Positions 45,709-57,405 of a stretch of 64,000 nucleotides of DNA are shown here, in pieces (position 1 is the stretch's first letter; each line of letters begins with the position of its first letter). The notes under the pieces are model-generated. The model did not search any database, was not told the DNA's origin, and saw only the letters and a list, made by a program, of their open reading frames with translations. This DNA is from Planococcus sp. MB-3u-03. Lineage in GTDB: Bacteria; Bacillota; Bacilli; Bacillales_A; Planococcaceae. The DNA lies in assembly GCF_002833405.1 (NCBI RefSeq), contig NZ_CP025135.1, positions 1,097,501 to 1,161,500 on the forward strand, written 5' to 3'. The position numbers and the translations under genes are program-made.

Positions 45709-46327
45709 ATTGACGATTGCCATGCCAAAGGGCAGAATCTTTGAAGAAGCCTATGAACTATTAGTCGGTGCGGGATATGACCTGCCGAAAGAGCTCGACG
45801 ACTCGCGCAAGCTGATCGTCGAAGCGCCGAATGAAAAATTCCGCTTTATTCTAGCGAAGCCGATGGATGTGCCAACTTATGTCGAGCACGGTGTAGCGGA
45901 TATCGGCATTGCCGGAAAAGACGTCTTGCTCGAGCACGATAGAGACGTACACGAATTATTGGACCTCGGCATCAGTGCATGCTATATCGCGACTGCCGGA
46001 TTGCCGGATACGGAAATGGACGAAGTGACGCCGCGCATTGCGACGAAATATCCAGCGGTGGCTTCTCATTATTACCGCAGCAAAGGCGAACAAGTCGAGA
46101 TCATCGAATTGAACGGCTCAATCGAATTGGCGCCGCTGATCGGCTTGTCCGACCGCATCGTGGACATCGTATCGACCGGCCGCACGTTGAAAGACAACGG
46201 CCTGGTGGAATACGAAAAGATCGCGGACATCACATCGCGCCTCATCGCGAATCCGGTGAGCTATCGCTTGAAGCAGCAGCGCATTACGGAGCTGGTCGAT
46301 AAACTGCGGGAGCAGGTGGAACGATGA
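45701..46327 (+). CDS. hisG: ATP phosphoribosyltransferase HisG (short form)
   Basis: A 208-residue catalytic subunit of the first step of histidine synthesis, joining PRPP and ATP. It is the short form lacking the C-terminal regulatory domain, so it needs HisZ. Landmarks: [12 protein letters not shown] at the start, the PRPP loop region [15 protein letters not shown] (~67) and [16 protein letters not shown] (~150-165). The ATG at 45701 overlaps the HisZ tail and GAGGGGAGGAG lies upstream. Histidine feedback is expected through the HisGZ octamer. Confidence 0.96.
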   Translation: MDELTIAMPKGRIFEEAYELLVGAGYDLPKELDDSRKLIVEAPNEKFRFILAKPMDVPTYVEHGVADIGIAGKDVLLEHDRDVHELLDLGISACYIATAGLPDTEMDEVTPRIATKYPAVASHYYRSKGEQVEIIELNGSIELAPLIGLSDRIVDIVSTGRTLKDNGLVEYEKIADITSRLIANPVSYRLKQQRITELVDKLREQVER

Positions 46328-47607
46328 ACATCCAGCGCCTGACAGACGAGTTGTCGATTCGGCGCCAGTTAGCCGATGGCACAGAACAGCAATTGCAAGC
46401 GGTAAAAGAAATCATTCAAGCGGTGCGGAGCGAAGGCGATGCAGCCTTGTACCGCTTTTCGAAAAAATGGGACAAAGCGGAGTTGACCGCATTAAAGGTC
46501 ACGCAAGAAGAAATCCAGCAAGCAGCTAAGCGTTTCGATCCCCAACTGCTTGCCGACCTGACAGAAGCGGCGGACAATATCCGCGGCTATCATGAAGGCC
46601 AACAGCAACAAGGCTACCGCCAAGACCGGGCGGACGGGTCGTATGTCGCACAGCGCGTCACAGCGATCGAATCTGCTGGATTGTATGTTCCGGGCGGCAC
46701 GGCGGCCTATCCATCCTCCGTCTTGATGAATGTCATTCCGGCACAAGTAGCGGGAGTCGGGCGCATCGTCGTTGTATCCCCGCCTGATAGCGAAGGGAAT
46801 TTGTCGGACGGCGTGCTTGTTGCGGCACATATCCTTGGCATTAAAGAACTATATAAAACTGGCGGGGCACAAGCAATCGCGGCACTCGCTTACGGGACGG
46901 AATCGATCCAGCCGGTCGATAAGATCACGGGGCCCGGCAATATTTTCGTAGCGCTCGCAAAACGCGAAGTGAACGGCGACGTCGCGATCGACATGATCGC
47001 AGGGCCAAGCGAAATCGCCATCATCGCCGATGACAGCGCATATGCGGATGAAGTGGCGGCGGATTTATTGTCCCAAGCAGAGCACGATCCGCTGGCAAGT
47101 GCGGTATTATTGACACAGAGCCGTGCGTTTGCCGAACAAGTCGCAGCGCAAGTGGTAAGCCAATTGGCAACTTTGCCGCGCGAAGCGATTGCTGCGGCGT
47201 CGATCCGTGACCACGGCGCTATTTATGTGGCGGACAGCCGCGCTGAATTGATTAACGCAGCCAACCAATTGGCGCCAGAGCATTTGGAGATCATGACGGA
47301 AGATGCGGAAGCAGTAGCGGAAGAAATCGATCACGCCGGTGCGATTTTCATCGGCCGTTATTCATCGGAGCCGATCGGCGATTATTTCGCCGGCACGAAC
47401 CATGTTTTGCCGACCAATAGCACGGCGCGCTTTTCAAGTGCCTTGTCCGTCTATGATTTTGTTAAACGGACGAGCATCGTCCATTACAGCGAGCAGGCAT
47501 GGCGTGAAAACCAAGAGAAAATTGCAAGGCTCGCAAGGCTAGAAGGCCTCGAAGCACACGCACGTGCAGTCGAATCGCGCGCTTGGAAAAAGGAGAGTCA
47601 ATCATGA
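46324..47607 (+). CDS. hisD: Histidinol dehydrogenase HisD
   Basis: A 427-residue zinc enzyme that performs the last two oxidations, histidinol to histidine, with NAD+. Typical stretches are [22 protein letters not shown] (cofactor side), the signature [18 protein letters not shown] (~222-239) with the catalytic glutamate and histidine in [16 protein letters not shown], and late zinc-ligand [16 protein letters not shown]. It starts ATGA-coupled to hisG. The annotated length is normal. Confidence 0.97.
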   Translation: MNIQRLTDELSIRRQLADGTEQQLQAVKEIIQAVRSEGDAALYRFSKKWDKAELTALKVTQEEIQQAAKRFDPQLLADLTEAADNIRGYHEGQQQQGYRQDRADGSYVAQRVTAIESAGLYVPGGTAAYPSSVLMNVIPAQVAGVGRIVVVSPPDSEGNLSDGVLVAAHILGIKELYKTGGAQAIAALAYGTESIQPVDKITGPGNIFVALAKREVNGDVAIDMIAGPSEIAIIADDSAYADEVAADLLSQAEHDPLASAVLLTQSRAFAEQVAAQVVSQLATLPREAIAAASIRDHGAIYVADSRAELINAANQLAPEHLEIMTEDAEAVAEEIDHAGAIFIGRYSSEPIGDYFAGTNHVLPTNSTARFSSALSVYDFVKRTSIVHYSEQAWRENQEKIARLARLEGLEAHARAVESRAWKKESQS

Positions 47608-48191
47608 GGAAATCGGACATTACGCGAAAAACCAATGAAACGGAAATTGCCGTCAGCTTCTCACTCGATGGAAAAGGGCAGGCGGATATCAATACAGGGG
47701 TACCATTTATGGACCATATGCTGGATCTTTTCATCAAGCATGGCCAGTTCGACGGGCGCATCCACGCAAACGGTGATACCCATATCGACGATCATCACAC
47801 GACAGAAGACATCGGGATCGTCCTTGGCCAGGCAGTGCTTGAAGCATTAGGCGATAAAAAAGGCTTGCGCCGCTACGGCAACGCCTTTGTGCCGATGGAT
47901 GATGCGCTGGCACAAGTGGTCATCGATTGCTCCAACCGACCTCACCTGGAGTTCCGGGGAGATATCCCAAACGCGAAAGTCGGCGCATTCGATAGTGAAC
48001 TCGTCCATGAATTTCTTTGGAAGTTTGCATTGGAATCACGCATGAACGTCCACGTCATCGTCCATTATGGCCGCAATACGCATCACATCATCGAAGCGGT
48101 TTTCAAGGCGCTTGCCCGCGCGCTGGATGACGCAACGATGATCGACCCGCGCGTAGAAGGCGTCCCTTCGACAAAGGGGCTATTAACATGA
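47604..48191 (+). CDS. hisB: Imidazoleglycerol-phosphate dehydratase HisB
   Basis: A 195-residue Mn2+-dependent dehydratase, single-function (no HisN-type phosphatase fused). Both metal-binding repeats are seen: DTHIDDHHTTEDIGI (~62-76) and HVIVHYGRNTHHIIEA (~155-170). The conserved GVPFMDHMLD motif lies near residue 34. The start at 47604 has AAAGGAG upstream and overlaps the hisD stop by ATGA. Confidence 0.97.
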   Translation: MRKSDITRKTNETEIAVSFSLDGKGQADINTGVPFMDHMLDLFIKHGQFDGRIHANGDTHIDDHHTTEDIGIVLGQAVLEALGDKKGLRRYGNAFVPMDDALAQVVIDCSNRPHLEFRGDIPNAKVGAFDSELVHEFLWKFALESRMNVHVIVHYGRNTHHIIEAVFKALARALDDATMIDPRVEGVPSTKGLLT

Positions 48192-48817
48192 TCGTCGGTA
48201 TTGTCGATTACGGCATGGGCAATTTATTCAGCGTCGAACAGGCATTGAAAAAACTCGATTGCACCGTCATCACCTCAGACGATGCACAAGTCTTGGCAGA
48301 AGCGGATGCGATCTTACTTCCGGGCGTCGGCGCATTTCCGGATGCGATGAAGCGCTTGGATGAAAAAGGCTTAGCTGAATTCATCCGTTCGCTGCCGGAG
48401 CAGAAGATCCCATTGCTCGGGATTTGCCTCGGTATGCAATTATTATATGAAGACAGTGAAGAAGGCAGGGCGGTTAAAGGGCTTGGTTTATTGAAAGGGC
48501 ATATCCGGCGCTTTCCAAAAGGCGCTTACCGCATCCCGCATATGGGATGGAACCGCCTGAGTTTCACGCAACAGCCATATTGGCTTGAAGATGTACTGGA
48601 AGATACACATGTCTATTTTGTCCACTCGTTTCTCGCGACAGAGACGGCTCGCGCAGAAGTCTTCGCGACTGCCGAATACGGCGGGCTTGAAGTGCCGGGT
48701 GTTGTCGGCGGCGGATTGATTACGGGGATGCAATTCCATCCCGAAAAATCGGGCGAGTTCGGGCATTATTTATTGGCGCAGTGGATTGCAAATGTCAGGA
48801 GGGATTTCCATGAGTGA
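48188..48817 (+). CDS. hisH: Imidazole glycerol phosphate synthase subunit HisH
   Basis: A 209-residue class I glutamine amidotransferase that feeds ammonia to HisF. The catalytic triad is visible: nucleophile in LGICLGMQLLYE (Cys ~80), and the His/Glu pair in GMQFHPEKSG (~181-190). The start GMGNLFSVEQAL is typical. It is ATGA-coupled to hisB and its last codons overlap hisA. Confidence 0.97.
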   Translation: MIVGIVDYGMGNLFSVEQALKKLDCTVITSDDAQVLAEADAILLPGVGAFPDAMKRLDEKGLAEFIRSLPEQKIPLLGICLGMQLLYEDSEEGRAVKGLGLLKGHIRRFPKGAYRIPHMGWNRLSFTQQPYWLEDVLEDTHVYFVHSFLATETARAEVFATAEYGGLEVPGVVGGGLITGMQFHPEKSGEFGHYLLAQWIANVRRDFHE

Positions 48818-49538
48818 ATTTCAAATATATCCGGCGATCGACTTAAGGGGCGGAAAATGCGTCCGCTTGTTCCAAGGAGATTACGGCCAGGAGACGGTCT
48901 ATGCAGATTCGCCGGTTGAAATGGCGAAAAGTTTTGTGGAAGCCGGGGCCAAATGGATCCACATGGTCGATTTGGACGGCGCGAAAGATGGCAGCCGAAT
49001 CAACGATCAAGTGGTCATCGAAGCGGCGAAACTCGATGCCAACATCCAAGTGGGCGGCGGCATCCGCAGCCGTGAAGACATCAACCATTATTTATCGAAC
49101 GGCGTTGCCCGTGTCATTATCGGCAGCCTGGCTGTGCGGGAGCCGGAACTGGTTGCTTCATTTATCGAGGAATTCGGCGCAGAGCGGATCGTCATCGGCA
49201 TCGATGCGAAAGACGGCATGGCGGCGACAGAGGGTTGGATCGAAACTTCGCATAAGCCGGCATCTGAAGTGGCCGCTTATTTTGCTTCAAAAGGGACAAA
49301 GCATTTCATCTATACCGATATTTCGACGGACGGCACGCTTGCTGGCCCGAATATCGACGCTAACCGGAAGCTCGTCGCCGACGACGCTTCGCAAGTCATC
49401 GTATCCGGCGGCATCGGAACGCTCGATGACGTAAAGAAAGTGAAACAAGCGGCTGCCGACAGCCCGATTGCCGGACTCATCATCGGCAAAGCTTTGTATG
49501 AAAACCGTTTTACACTCGAGGAGGCGCTATCATGCTGA
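48810..49538 (+). CDS. hisA: ProFAR isomerase HisA
   Basis: A (beta/alpha)8-barrel of about 242 residues performing the Amadori isomerisation of ProFAR. N-terminal [20 protein letters not shown] holds the catalytic aspartate, and the phosphate-binding sites lie in [10 protein letters not shown] and late SGGIGTLDD. The start is the ATG at 48810 after AGGAGGGATTTCC inside hisH. Its stop overlaps hisF. Confidence 0.97.
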   Translation: MSEFQIYPAIDLRGGKCVRLFQGDYGQETVYADSPVEMAKSFVEAGAKWIHMVDLDGAKDGSRINDQVVIEAAKLDANIQVGGGIRSREDINHYLSNGVARVIIGSLAVREPELVASFIEEFGAERIVIGIDAKDGMAATEGWIETSHKPASEVAAYFASKGTKHFIYTDISTDGTLAGPNIDANRKLVADDASQVIVSGGIGTLDDVKKVKQAAADSPIAGLIIGKALYENRFTLEEALSC

Positions 49539-50284
49539 CAACACGCATCATTCCGTGCCTCGACGTTAAAGAAGGGCGCGTCGTCAAAGGCGTGAGTTTT
49601 GTGGAGCTTCGGGATGCGGGAGACCCTGTGGAACTCGCCAAATTCTACGACGAACAAGGCGCGGATGAATTGGTCTTCCTCGACATCTCCGCTTCACACG
49701 AAGGCAAAGAGACGATGGTCGAAGTAGTGCGCATTGTCGCCACCGAACTATCGATTCCATTTACCGTGGGCGGAGGCATCCGGACGCTTGATGACATGAA
49801 ACGCATGTTGCGTGCAGGGGCAGATAAGGTATCCTTGAATACAGCAGCGCTGGACCGGCCGGAATTGATCAAAGAAGGCGCGGATTTCTTCGGATCGCAG
49901 TGCATTGTCGTCGCTATCGATGCGAAAAGAAATGGCGATAGCTGGGACGTCTACACGCACGGAGGCCGCAACCGGACCGAATGGGATGCGATCGAATGGG
50001 CGAAAAAAGCGGTCGCTTTAGGTGCTGGGGAATTGCTTTTGACCAGCATGGACAGCGACGGCCAGAAAGACGGATTTGATGTCGCGCTGACCAAAGCGGT
50101 GCGTGATGCCGTGGAGGTGCCTGTCATCGCAAGCGGCGGTGCAGGAAACCGTGAGCATTTCAAGGAAGTATTCGAACAGGCAGATGCTGATGCAGCACTT
50201 GCGGCATCGATCTTCCATTATAAAGAAACGAGCGTCAGAGAAGTGAAACAGTATCTGCAGCGAGAAGGAGTGAATGTCCGGTGA
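49532..50284 (+). CDS. hisF: Imidazole glycerol phosphate synthase subunit HisF
   Basis: A 250-residue (beta/alpha)8-barrel cyclase that takes ammonia from HisH to make IGP and [21 protein letters not shown] carries catalytic Asp11, [14 protein letters not shown] the second catalytic aspartate, and [13 protein letters not shown] and [11 protein letters not shown] the two phosphate-binding loops. Start and stop overlap the neighbours, so the whole hisZGDBHAF(IE) set is one translationally coupled operon. Confidence 0.97.
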   Translation: MLTTRIIPCLDVKEGRVVKGVSFVELRDAGDPVELAKFYDEQGADELVFLDISASHEGKETMVEVVRIVATELSIPFTVGGGIRTLDDMKRMLRAGADKVSLNTAALDRPELIKEGADFFGSQCIVVAIDAKRNGDSWDVYTHGGRNRTEWDAIEWAKKAVALGAGELLLTSMDSDGQKDGFDVALTKAVRDAVEVPVIASGGAGNREHFKEVFEQADADAALAASIFHYKETSVREVKQYLQREGVNVR

Positions 50285-50905
50285 CAAATGTGAAATACGA
50301 TGAAAACGGGTTAGTGCCCATCATATTGCAGGATGCAACTACAAAACAAGTGCTGACTTTGGCTTATGCCAACGAAGAAGCGGTCAAGCGCACGATCGAC
50401 ACGAAAGAAACCTGGCTGTACTCAAGAAGCCGCAAGGAACTATGGAATAAAGGCGCGACCAGCGGCAATACGCAGCGTGTCCAATCCGTGCAGATCGATT
50501 GCGACGGGCGATTCCTTGATTTATGAAGTGATTCCGAACGGCCCGGCCTGCCATACTGGGGAGACGAGCTGCTTCCATGAAACCTTAGCAGGGGAACGCA
50601 CGGCTTCAGCATCAGACATGATTACAGAACTTAGCGCTTTGATCAAACAACGCGAAAGCGATTTGCCAGAAGGCGCTTATACGACTTATCTGTTTGAAGA
50701 AGGGTCGATAAGATCTGCAAGAAAGTCGGGAAGAAGCAGCAGAAGTCATCATTGCTGCAAAAACCGTGATGCACGAGAACTGGCAACGGAAAGCGCAGAC
50801 CTGCTTTACCATCTACTTGTTTTGCTGCAGGAACAGAAAGTTGATTTCAAAGAAGTGACGGGTGTGCTCGAAGAACGCCATGCCGCGAAAAGGACAAGTA
50901 AATAA
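50281..50905 (+). pseudogene. hisI: Bifunctional PR-AMP cyclohydrolase / PR-ATP pyrophosphohydrolase HisIE, four indels
   Basis: A fused HisI-HisE of about 207 residues. The HisI half is [18 protein letters not shown] ... [22 protein letters not shown] with the zinc/Mg site DCDGDSL, then GPACHTGETSCFH. The HisE half is [46 protein letters not shown]. One extra G near 50503 (ACGGGCG) and three lost bases near 50706, 50733 and 50762 break the frame; the last three cancel out. The start is a GTG overlapping the hisF stop, with AAGGAG upstream. Confidence 0.88.
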
Positions 50906-50941
50906 TAGGAAATATGCTATAATAACAGCACATTTAGGGAT

Positions 50942-50966
50942 AGGAACGATTTCGATCGTTCCTTTT
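50942..50966 (+). terminator. Terminator of the his operon
   Basis: Stem AGGAACGAT / ATCGTTCCT with a TTCG tetraloop, then TTTTCC. It lies 10-20 bases before the next ribosome binding site, so it could also be a 5' hairpin of the TPR gene. Confidence 0.7.
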
Positions 50967-50985
50967 CCTGTTACGGAGGCATATT

Positions 50986-52505
50986 TTGGAGAAAACAAAG
51001 AAAAATTTCGATAATGTCGTGTCATTCATTCCGACAGGGGAATTTTACTATCAAAAGCACTCAAGGAGCTGCAGTGCGAACACTACGATAAAGCGTATAA
51101 GTATTTGCAGCGGGCGAAAGAACTGACTCGGATGATCCGCTCATCCTGATGCATTACGGAGTGGTGCTGATGGAGCGGCAGGAATTTGAGCTGGCGATGG
51201 ATGAACTGCGCACTGCCCATAAGCTCGATCCGGAAGAACCGAATATTTTATTCTTTTGGCTGAAGTCCATGCACATCTGGGCTTGTTTTTGATGCCCGGA
51301 AATATGCCAAGGCTTATCTTGAAAAGGATACCCGCGGGAGCTACGCGGCGGAAGCGATGGAAATCATCGATTTTGCCGAGCAGGAAGACTGGCAGCTGTT
51401 CGATGACGAAGGCGAAGCCCATAATAGCGAGTATTATTATTTGCAGGAAAAGGCGCGCCGGTTGATGGAACAGGGCAAGTTTCCAGAAGCGATTGAGTTA
51501 TTGGAAGAAGTCATCGAGGAAAAGCCGGATTTCTGGGGGGCTTATAATAACCTGGCGCTGGCGTATTTTTATATCGGGGAAACGGAAATGGCGAAATCGC
51601 TGCTTCATGAAGTGCTCCGCAGAAACACCGGCAACTTGCACGCCTTATGCAATTTAGCGGTGTTCCATTATTATGAGAAAAATGATGAGTTGGACGATAT
51701 CCTTGGCTTGCTGAAAAAGATCCAGCCATATGTCTTTGAGCATCGCTATAAATTGGGCGCGACCTTCGCCTTGGTCGGAAAATACAAGGAAGCGTATCGT
51801 TGGTTGAAAAGCTTGCAAAAACGTGGGTTTGACGGAGACCCCGCGTTTTATTTCTGGTTGTCTCATGCAGCGTACCATTCGGGCCATGAAGAAACCGCAA
51901 AGTATGCGTGGGAGCAATTGAAGCGGATGGACCCGGCAAAAGAAGGGTACGAGCCGTGGGGAGAGCAGGCTGTAATGCCGCATGTCGATGCGCTTGAACA
52001 TGACCGCGATTTTCTCATCCACAAACTTGACCATCCTCATTTAAGCGAACGGATTTACGGTTTGTTCTTGCTTGGAAAATCTTCCCACAAGCAAGAAATC
52101 ATTTCGCATCCGAATTGGCTGAAATCCGAGCAGCCTTCCGTTTTGGAAACCTATATGCTCGGTTATGCGCTTGGCCATCCATTCCGCGAATCGGTCAAGG
52201 AAGAAAAAGCCTTTTTGCGTGCGATGGAAACAGCAGAGCGTCTGTATTACCAGAAAGGGATGGTTGACCGCGAAAATGACGCCATCTTCCAATTATGGTT
52301 CATGCTGGCGGAACGGGCTTTCGATGGCGATTATGCGTTCCGCAATCCAACAGCACTTGCCGCTGCCGTCAGCTATATGGTTGAATCAGCGGAAAAACGG
52401 GAAACGACAAAAAAAGCAGTCGCCGTGAAATTCGGTACTTCTGCCGCTACGATGTCCAAATATGTCGATGAATTGAGCGGGTTTTTGCCGAATTTCAAGG
52501 ACTAG
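50986..52505 (+). pseudogene. yvcD: TPR-repeat protein YvcD, four frameshifts near the start
   Basis: A cytosolic tetratricopeptide-repeat protein of about 500 residues. The TTG at 50986 has GGAGG six bases upstream. Repeats begin ALKELQCEHYDKAYKYLQRAKEL and LMHYGVVLMERQEFELAMDELRTAHKLDP, and later EQGKFPEAIELLEEVIEEKPDFWGAYNNLALAYFYIG, a canonical TPR. Four lost bases in homopolymers (about 51053, 51133, 51254 and 51283) break the first 120 codons; from 51357 on the frame is clean. It lies between his and trxB as in B. subtilis. The function is unknown and partner binding is the only reasonable inference. Confidence 0.82.
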
Positions 52506-52557
52506 GCATAAAAGTTGAAGGCGGCAGTTTATTGCTTTACGATTTAGCTAGTGATAA

Positions 52558-53532
<975 letters not shown>

Positions 53533-53625
53533 CGCTTTCTTAATCCCTTTGTAACAGCATTGTCATGCAAAAGAGGTATAGTAAGTAATGTAAATCAACC
53601 CCCTTTTTATATAGTTATTTTTGAC

Positions 53626-53667
53626 AGGCTGCTTTCCGGATTGTCCGGGGAGTGGCCTCTTTTTTTG
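53626..53667 (+). terminator. Terminator after trxB
   Basis: A 15-bp stem (53626-53640 with 53644-53658), fully paired if G-T pairs are allowed, with a TTG loop and a run of seven or more Ts. Confidence 0.85.
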
Positions 53668-53674
53668 CATTCTT

Positions 53675-53704
53675 TTGCATGACACGCCAGGATAGATGTA
53701 TAAT
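53675..53704 (+). promoter_or_regulatory. Promoter of the yvcI-rapZ-yvcK-whiA-crh operon
   Basis: TTGCAT (53675-53680), 18 bases, perfect TATAAT (53699-53704). Confidence 0.7.
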
Positions 53705-53738
53705 GAAAATAGTTTATATTAGATGCGGAGTGGCAAAT

Positions 53739-54224
53739 GTGCAGCGAATCGCGAATTTATTGCTAATAGAGAATGGCAAAGTATTATTGATGAAAAAGCC
53801 GCGCAGGGATTGGTACGTAGCTCCTGGCGGCAAAATGGAAAGCGGCGAATCGATTTATGAAGCGGCCATCCGTGAGTTCAGGGAAGAAACGGATGCAGAG
53901 CCGTTTGGCGTTCACTTGAAAGGCGTTTACACCATGATGATCCAGGAAAGCGGCCAGACAGTGGATGAATGGATGCTGTTTACGTTCCGGGCGACACAGC
54001 TTCGCGGGACGCCATTCGAAGAAACGCGTGAAGGGATTCTCGAATGGCATCCAGTAGAAAGCCTGCATACCCTGCCGATGGCGGAAGGGGACCGGACAAA
54101 CCTATTGTTTGCGGCTTATCAGGAAGGGGTCCAATACGGAACCTTCTATTATACGCCAGAGTTCGAACTGCTAGAAGAGAACATCCAATCATCGACTGAA
54201 GAGGTGAACCGCCAGCATGGATAA
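53739..54224 (+). CDS. yvcI: Nudix hydrolase YvcI
   Basis: A 161-residue Nudix enzyme. The Nudix box [22 protein letters not shown] (about residues 34-55, catalytic REFREE) is complete. The leading [23 protein letters not shown] is like B. subtilis YvcI, which supports a GTG start at 53739 with GGAG nine bases upstream, although the frame is open further up. The substrate is a nucleoside diphosphate derivative of unknown identity. Its stop overlaps rapZ; a GTGAACCGCCAGCATGG junction carries the rapZ start. Confidence 0.88.
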   Translation: MQRIANLLLIENGKVLLMKKPRRDWYVAPGGKMESGESIYEAAIREFREETDAEPFGVHLKGVYTMMIQESGQTVDEWMLFTFRATQLRGTPFEETREGILEWHPVESLHTLPMAEGDRTNLLFAAYQEGVQYGTFYYTPEFELLEENIQSSTEEVNRQHG

Positions 54225-55098
54225 GCATATCGAAGAAACCGAATTGATCATTATCACCGGCATGTCCGGTGCAGGAAAGACAGTGGCGATCCAAAGTTTT
54301 GAAGACCTCGGTTTTTTCACGATCGATAATCTTCCCCCGGCGCTTCTCCCGACATTCATCAAATTGATGCGGGATTCGGGCAAATCGATGAAGCGCGTCG
54401 CAGCGGTCATGGACCTTCGCGGCGGCGATTTTTTCGCCAGCCTCGTCGATGCAATCGATGATCTATCGAAAGAACCGGAAGTGGCGATCACCATCCTGTT
54501 TCTCGATGCGGAAAACCAGACGCTCGTCAGCCGCTATAAGGAAACACGGCGTTCCCATCCACTGTCGCCAGGCGGGCTTGTGCTCGGCGGCATCAAAAAA
54601 GAACGGGATATGCTGAAAGACTTGCAAGGACGGGCCCATTATATGTATAACACTTCAGAAATGAGCCCGCGCCAGCTGAAAGAGAAAATCACGTCGGATT
54701 TCGCTTCCAAAACGAGCAATGTCTTTACGGTCAATTTGATGTCTTTCGGCTTTAAACATGGCATGCCGATTGACGCTGACTTGGTTTTCGATGTACGCTT
54801 CCTGCCGAACCCTTATTATATAGAAGAATTGAATCCGCAATCGGGCTTGGATCAGCCGGTTTCCGATTATGTTTTGAAGTGGCAGGAAACACAGACGCTG
54901 GTGAGTAAGCTGGAGGATTTATTCGATTTCATGATTCCCCAGTACAAGCAAGAAGGCAAAGCGCAATTGGTCATCGCTTTTGGCTGCACAGGCGGCCAGC
55001 ATCGATCCGTGACGCTTGCAGAGTATTTCGGGAAATACCTATCGAAAAACAACAAAGTCAGCATTACGCATAGAGATGTGAAAATCAGAAAGGGCTGA
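54217..55098 (+). CDS. rapZ: RNase adapter / nucleotide-binding protein RapZ (YvcJ)
   Basis: A 293-residue P-loop protein of the RapZ/YvcJ family, with Walker [10 protein letters not shown] (~14-22) and a C-terminal domain with [15 protein letters not shown] (~250), which in RapZ senses glucosamine-6-phosphate. In B. subtilis YvcJ has been linked to competence; in enterobacteria RapZ directs RNase E to an s[13 protein letters not shown] and [20 protein letters not shown] are also conserved. It lies immediately before yvcK. Confidence 0.95.
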   Translation: MDKHIEETELIIITGMSGAGKTVAIQSFEDLGFFTIDNLPPALLPTFIKLMRDSGKSMKRVAAVMDLRGGDFFASLVDAIDDLSKEPEVAITILFLDAENQTLVSRYKETRRSHPLSPGGLVLGGIKKERDMLKDLQGRAHYMYNTSEMSPRQLKEKITSDFASKTSNVFTVNLMSFGFKHGMPIDADLVFDVRFLPNPYYIEELNPQSGLDQPVSDYVLKWQETQTLVSKLEDLFDFMIPQYKQEGKAQLVIAFGCTGGQHRSVTLAEYFGKYLSKNNKVSITHRDVKIRKG

Positions 55099-55102
55099 GC
55101 AT

Positions 55103-56098
55103 ATGGAAAAAAGTCTCCAGCAAAAACGAGTCGTAATCATCGGGGGCGGGACCGGTCTGTCCACTTTGCTGAGGGGCTTAAAAACTTTTCCGCTCGACTT
55201 GACGGCAATTGTGACAGTGGCAGATGACGGCGGAAGCTCCGGGCGTTTGCGCGATGACTTGGATATCCCGCCACCGGGCGATATCCGCAACGTCATGGCT
55301 GCGCTGTCGGATGCCGAACCTTTAGTAGCTGAAATGTTCCAATACCGCTTCAAGCATTCGCTTGATTTGGAAGGGCATTCACTGGGCAATCTGATGCTTG
55401 CGGCATTGACCGATTTGACAGGTGATTTTTCGCACGCTGTCCGCGAAATGAGCCGCGTCTTGAACGTCAACGGCACCGTTCTTCCTGCCGCCAATCAATT
55501 GGTGACCTTGAACGCTGAGCTTGAAGACGGAACCATCATTAAAGGCGAATCCAAGATCCCTGCCTATTTGCAGCCGATCAAGCGCGTATTCCTGGAACCG
55601 GCCGGCGTCAAGACCTTGCCGGATACCATACAGGCGATTCAATCCGCTGATGTCATCGTCATCGGGCCGGGTTCCTTGTACACGAGCATCTTGCCGAATT
55701 TGCTTGTGAAGGATATCAAAAAAGCGCTGCTTGAGGCGAAGGCGAGAAAAATCTATATTTGCAATTTGATGACCCAGGCGGGTGAAACGTACGGCTATAC
55801 GGCCTCGGATCATGTGAAAGCTCTGTACGACCATGTAGGTGTGAACTTTCTCGATGCCATTTTGATCGATAAAGTCCAAATGCCGCAAGGAGTGGCCGAA
55901 AGATACAAAAAAGAAAAAGCATGGCCGGTGGAATACGATGAAGAACGCCTGAAAAATATGGGGCTTGAAGTATATCGCCATGACATTGCGAATATTTTCG
56001 GGGAAGCCGTCCGGCATGAACCGATGAAAGTGGCGAAATGGCTTTTCGAATACACCAGCAGCGAATCGCAGGAACCCTCGCAGCGCCGGTATTCCTAA
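55103..56098 (+). CDS. yvcK: YvcK/GlmR (CofD-like) morphogenesis factor
   Basis: A 331-residue protein of the CofD/YvcK fold that binds UDP-sugars and activates GlmS, supporting wall synthesis during growth on gluconeogenic carbon. VVIIGGGTGLSTLLRGLK (~12-29) and ADDGGSSGRLRDDL (~43-56) are its strongest motifs; IRNVMAALSD and GSLYTSILPNLLV follow. AAAGGGCTGAGC precedes the ATG. Its position between rapZ and whiA is conserved across Bacillales. Confidence 0.95.
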   Translation: MEKSLQQKRVVIIGGGTGLSTLLRGLKTFPLDLTAIVTVADDGGSSGRLRDDLDIPPPGDIRNVMAALSDAEPLVAEMFQYRFKHSLDLEGHSLGNLMLAALTDLTGDFSHAVREMSRVLNVNGTVLPAANQLVTLNAELEDGTIIKGESKIPAYLQPIKRVFLEPAGVKTLPDTIQAIQSADVIVIGPGSLYTSILPNLLVKDIKKALLEAKARKIYICNLMTQAGETYGYTASDHVKALYDHVGVNFLDAILIDKVQMPQGVAERYKKEKAWPVEYDEERLKNMGLEVYRHDIANIFGEAVRHEPMKVAKWLFEYTSSESQEPSQRRYS

Positions 56099-56119
56099 AG
56101 CTTGAAAGGGGGGGCATAA

Positions 56120-57070
56120 TTGTCTTTTGCATCAGAAACAAAAAAAGAAATGACCCAGATTGAAGTAGACGATTGCTGCGGCAAGGCAGAGCTGTCGGCG
56201 ATGATCCGGATGAACGGTACGCTGTCATTTTCCAATCGCCAGTTAAGCCTGGATATCCAAACGGAAAACGCAGCTATTGCCAGAAGGATCTATACATTGC
56301 TGAAGCGCTTCTACAAAGCGTATCCAGTGGAACTGTTAGTCCGCAAAAAGATGCGGTTGAAAAAAAACAATGTCTATATTTGCCGCTTGCGGGAAGGCGC
56401 GAAATTCGTGCTTGAGGATTTGTTGATCTTGTCGGAAGGCTTTCAATTTCAGCAGGATATCTCCCCTGAGCTGATCTCGACGACGTGCTGCAAGCGCTCT
56501 TATTTGCGCGGTGCCTTTTTGGCCGGGGGGTCGGTCAACAATCCCGAAACCTCCTCTTATCATTTGGAAGTGTATTCTTCCTATAAAGACCACGCTGAAG
56601 CGCTGGTCATCCTGATGAACCATTTCCAATTGAACGCGAAAATGATCGAGCGAAAAAAAGGATTTGTGACCTATTTGAAGGAAGCAGAGAAAATTTCCGA
56701 TTTCCTCAGCCTGACAGGCGCCCACTCGGCGCTATTGAAATTCGAGGATGTCCGAATTCTCCGCGATATGCGCAATAGCGTCAATCGCTTAGTCAATTGC
56801 GAAACGGCCAATTTGAATAAGACCATCGATGCGGCGCTGCGGCAAATCGAAAACATCCGCTTTATCGACCAAGTAATCGGAATCGACCAATTGCCGGACC
56901 GTCTGAAAGAGATAGCCCGCTTGCGTGTGGAGTACCAGGATGTCACACTGAAAGAACTGGGCGAGATGGTATCGACAGGAAAAGTGAGCAAATCAGGTGT
57001 CAACCACAGGCTACGGAAAATCGATGAGATTGCCGAGTCGTTGAGAAAAGGCGAAACGATCAGCCGGTAA
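56120..57070 (+). CDS. whiA: DNA-binding protein WhiA
   Basis: A 316-residue WhiA (YvcL) protein with an N-terminal LAGLIDADG-like homing-endonuclease-derived domain, catalytically inactive in the family ([19 protein letters not shown]...[14 protein letters not shown]), and a C-terminal helix-turn-helix ([22 protein letters not shown]). It affects cell division and chromosome segregation in B. subtilis. The start is a TTG at 56120 after AAAGGGGGGGC. Confidence 0.96.
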   Translation: MSFASETKKEMTQIEVDDCCGKAELSAMIRMNGTLSFSNRQLSLDIQTENAAIARRIYTLLKRFYKAYPVELLVRKKMRLKKNNVYICRLREGAKFVLEDLLILSEGFQFQQDISPELISTTCCKRSYLRGAFLAGGSVNNPETSSYHLEVYSSYKDHAEALVILMNHFQLNAKMIERKKGFVTYLKEAEKISDFLSLTGAHSALLKFEDVRILRDMRNSVNRLVNCETANLNKTIDAALRQIENIRFIDQVIGIDQLPDRLKEIARLRVEYQDVTLKELGEMVSTGKVSKSGVNHRLRKIDEIAESLRKGETISR

Positions 57071-57127
57071 CAGGGCTGCTCTTTTCTATAGATTGCGTGA
57101 GAGTCAAGTTTTCGGAGGAGGATATGC

Positions 57128-57385
57128 ATGGTAGAAAAACAAGTGGAAGTGCAATTGAAATCAGGATTACAAGCGAGGCAGGCAGCATTGTTTGTACAGG
57201 AAGCCAATCGTTATAGTTCGGATGTATACTTAGAAAAAGGCGACAAGAAAGTCAATGCCAAGAGCATTATGGGCATCATGAGCCTAGCCGTCAGCAAAGG
57301 CACGAACGTGACGATTTCGGCCGACGGCGCTGACGAAGAATCAGCCGTTGATGCGTTGGCGCAATTGATCGATAAAGAAGCTTAA
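57128..57385 (+). CDS. crh: Catabolite-repression HPr-like protein Crh
   Basis: An 85-residue HPr paralogue. At the active-site position of HPr the sequence is GLQARQAA, with glutamine replacing the phosphorylatable histidine 15, so it cannot carry phosphate for the PTS; this defines Crh. The regulatory serine is retained in NAKSIMGIMSLA (Ser46), so HprK can phosphorylate it and P-Ser-Crh can serve as CcpA co-repressor. It is the last gene of the yvcI-crh set, followed by the terminator at 57406. Confidence 0.97.
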   Translation: MVEKQVEVQLKSGLQARQAALFVQEANRYSSDVYLEKGDKKVNAKSIMGIMSLAVSKGTNVTISADGADEESAVDALAQLIDKEA

Positions 57386-57405
57386 AGCCAAGCGCTTTAA
57401 GCACC

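Noticed and set aside
50900-50930. Promoter with TATAAT at 50918 for yvcD
   Set aside because: The -10 is perfect but no acceptable -35 lies 16-18 bases upstream, and a terminator-like hairpin follows it.
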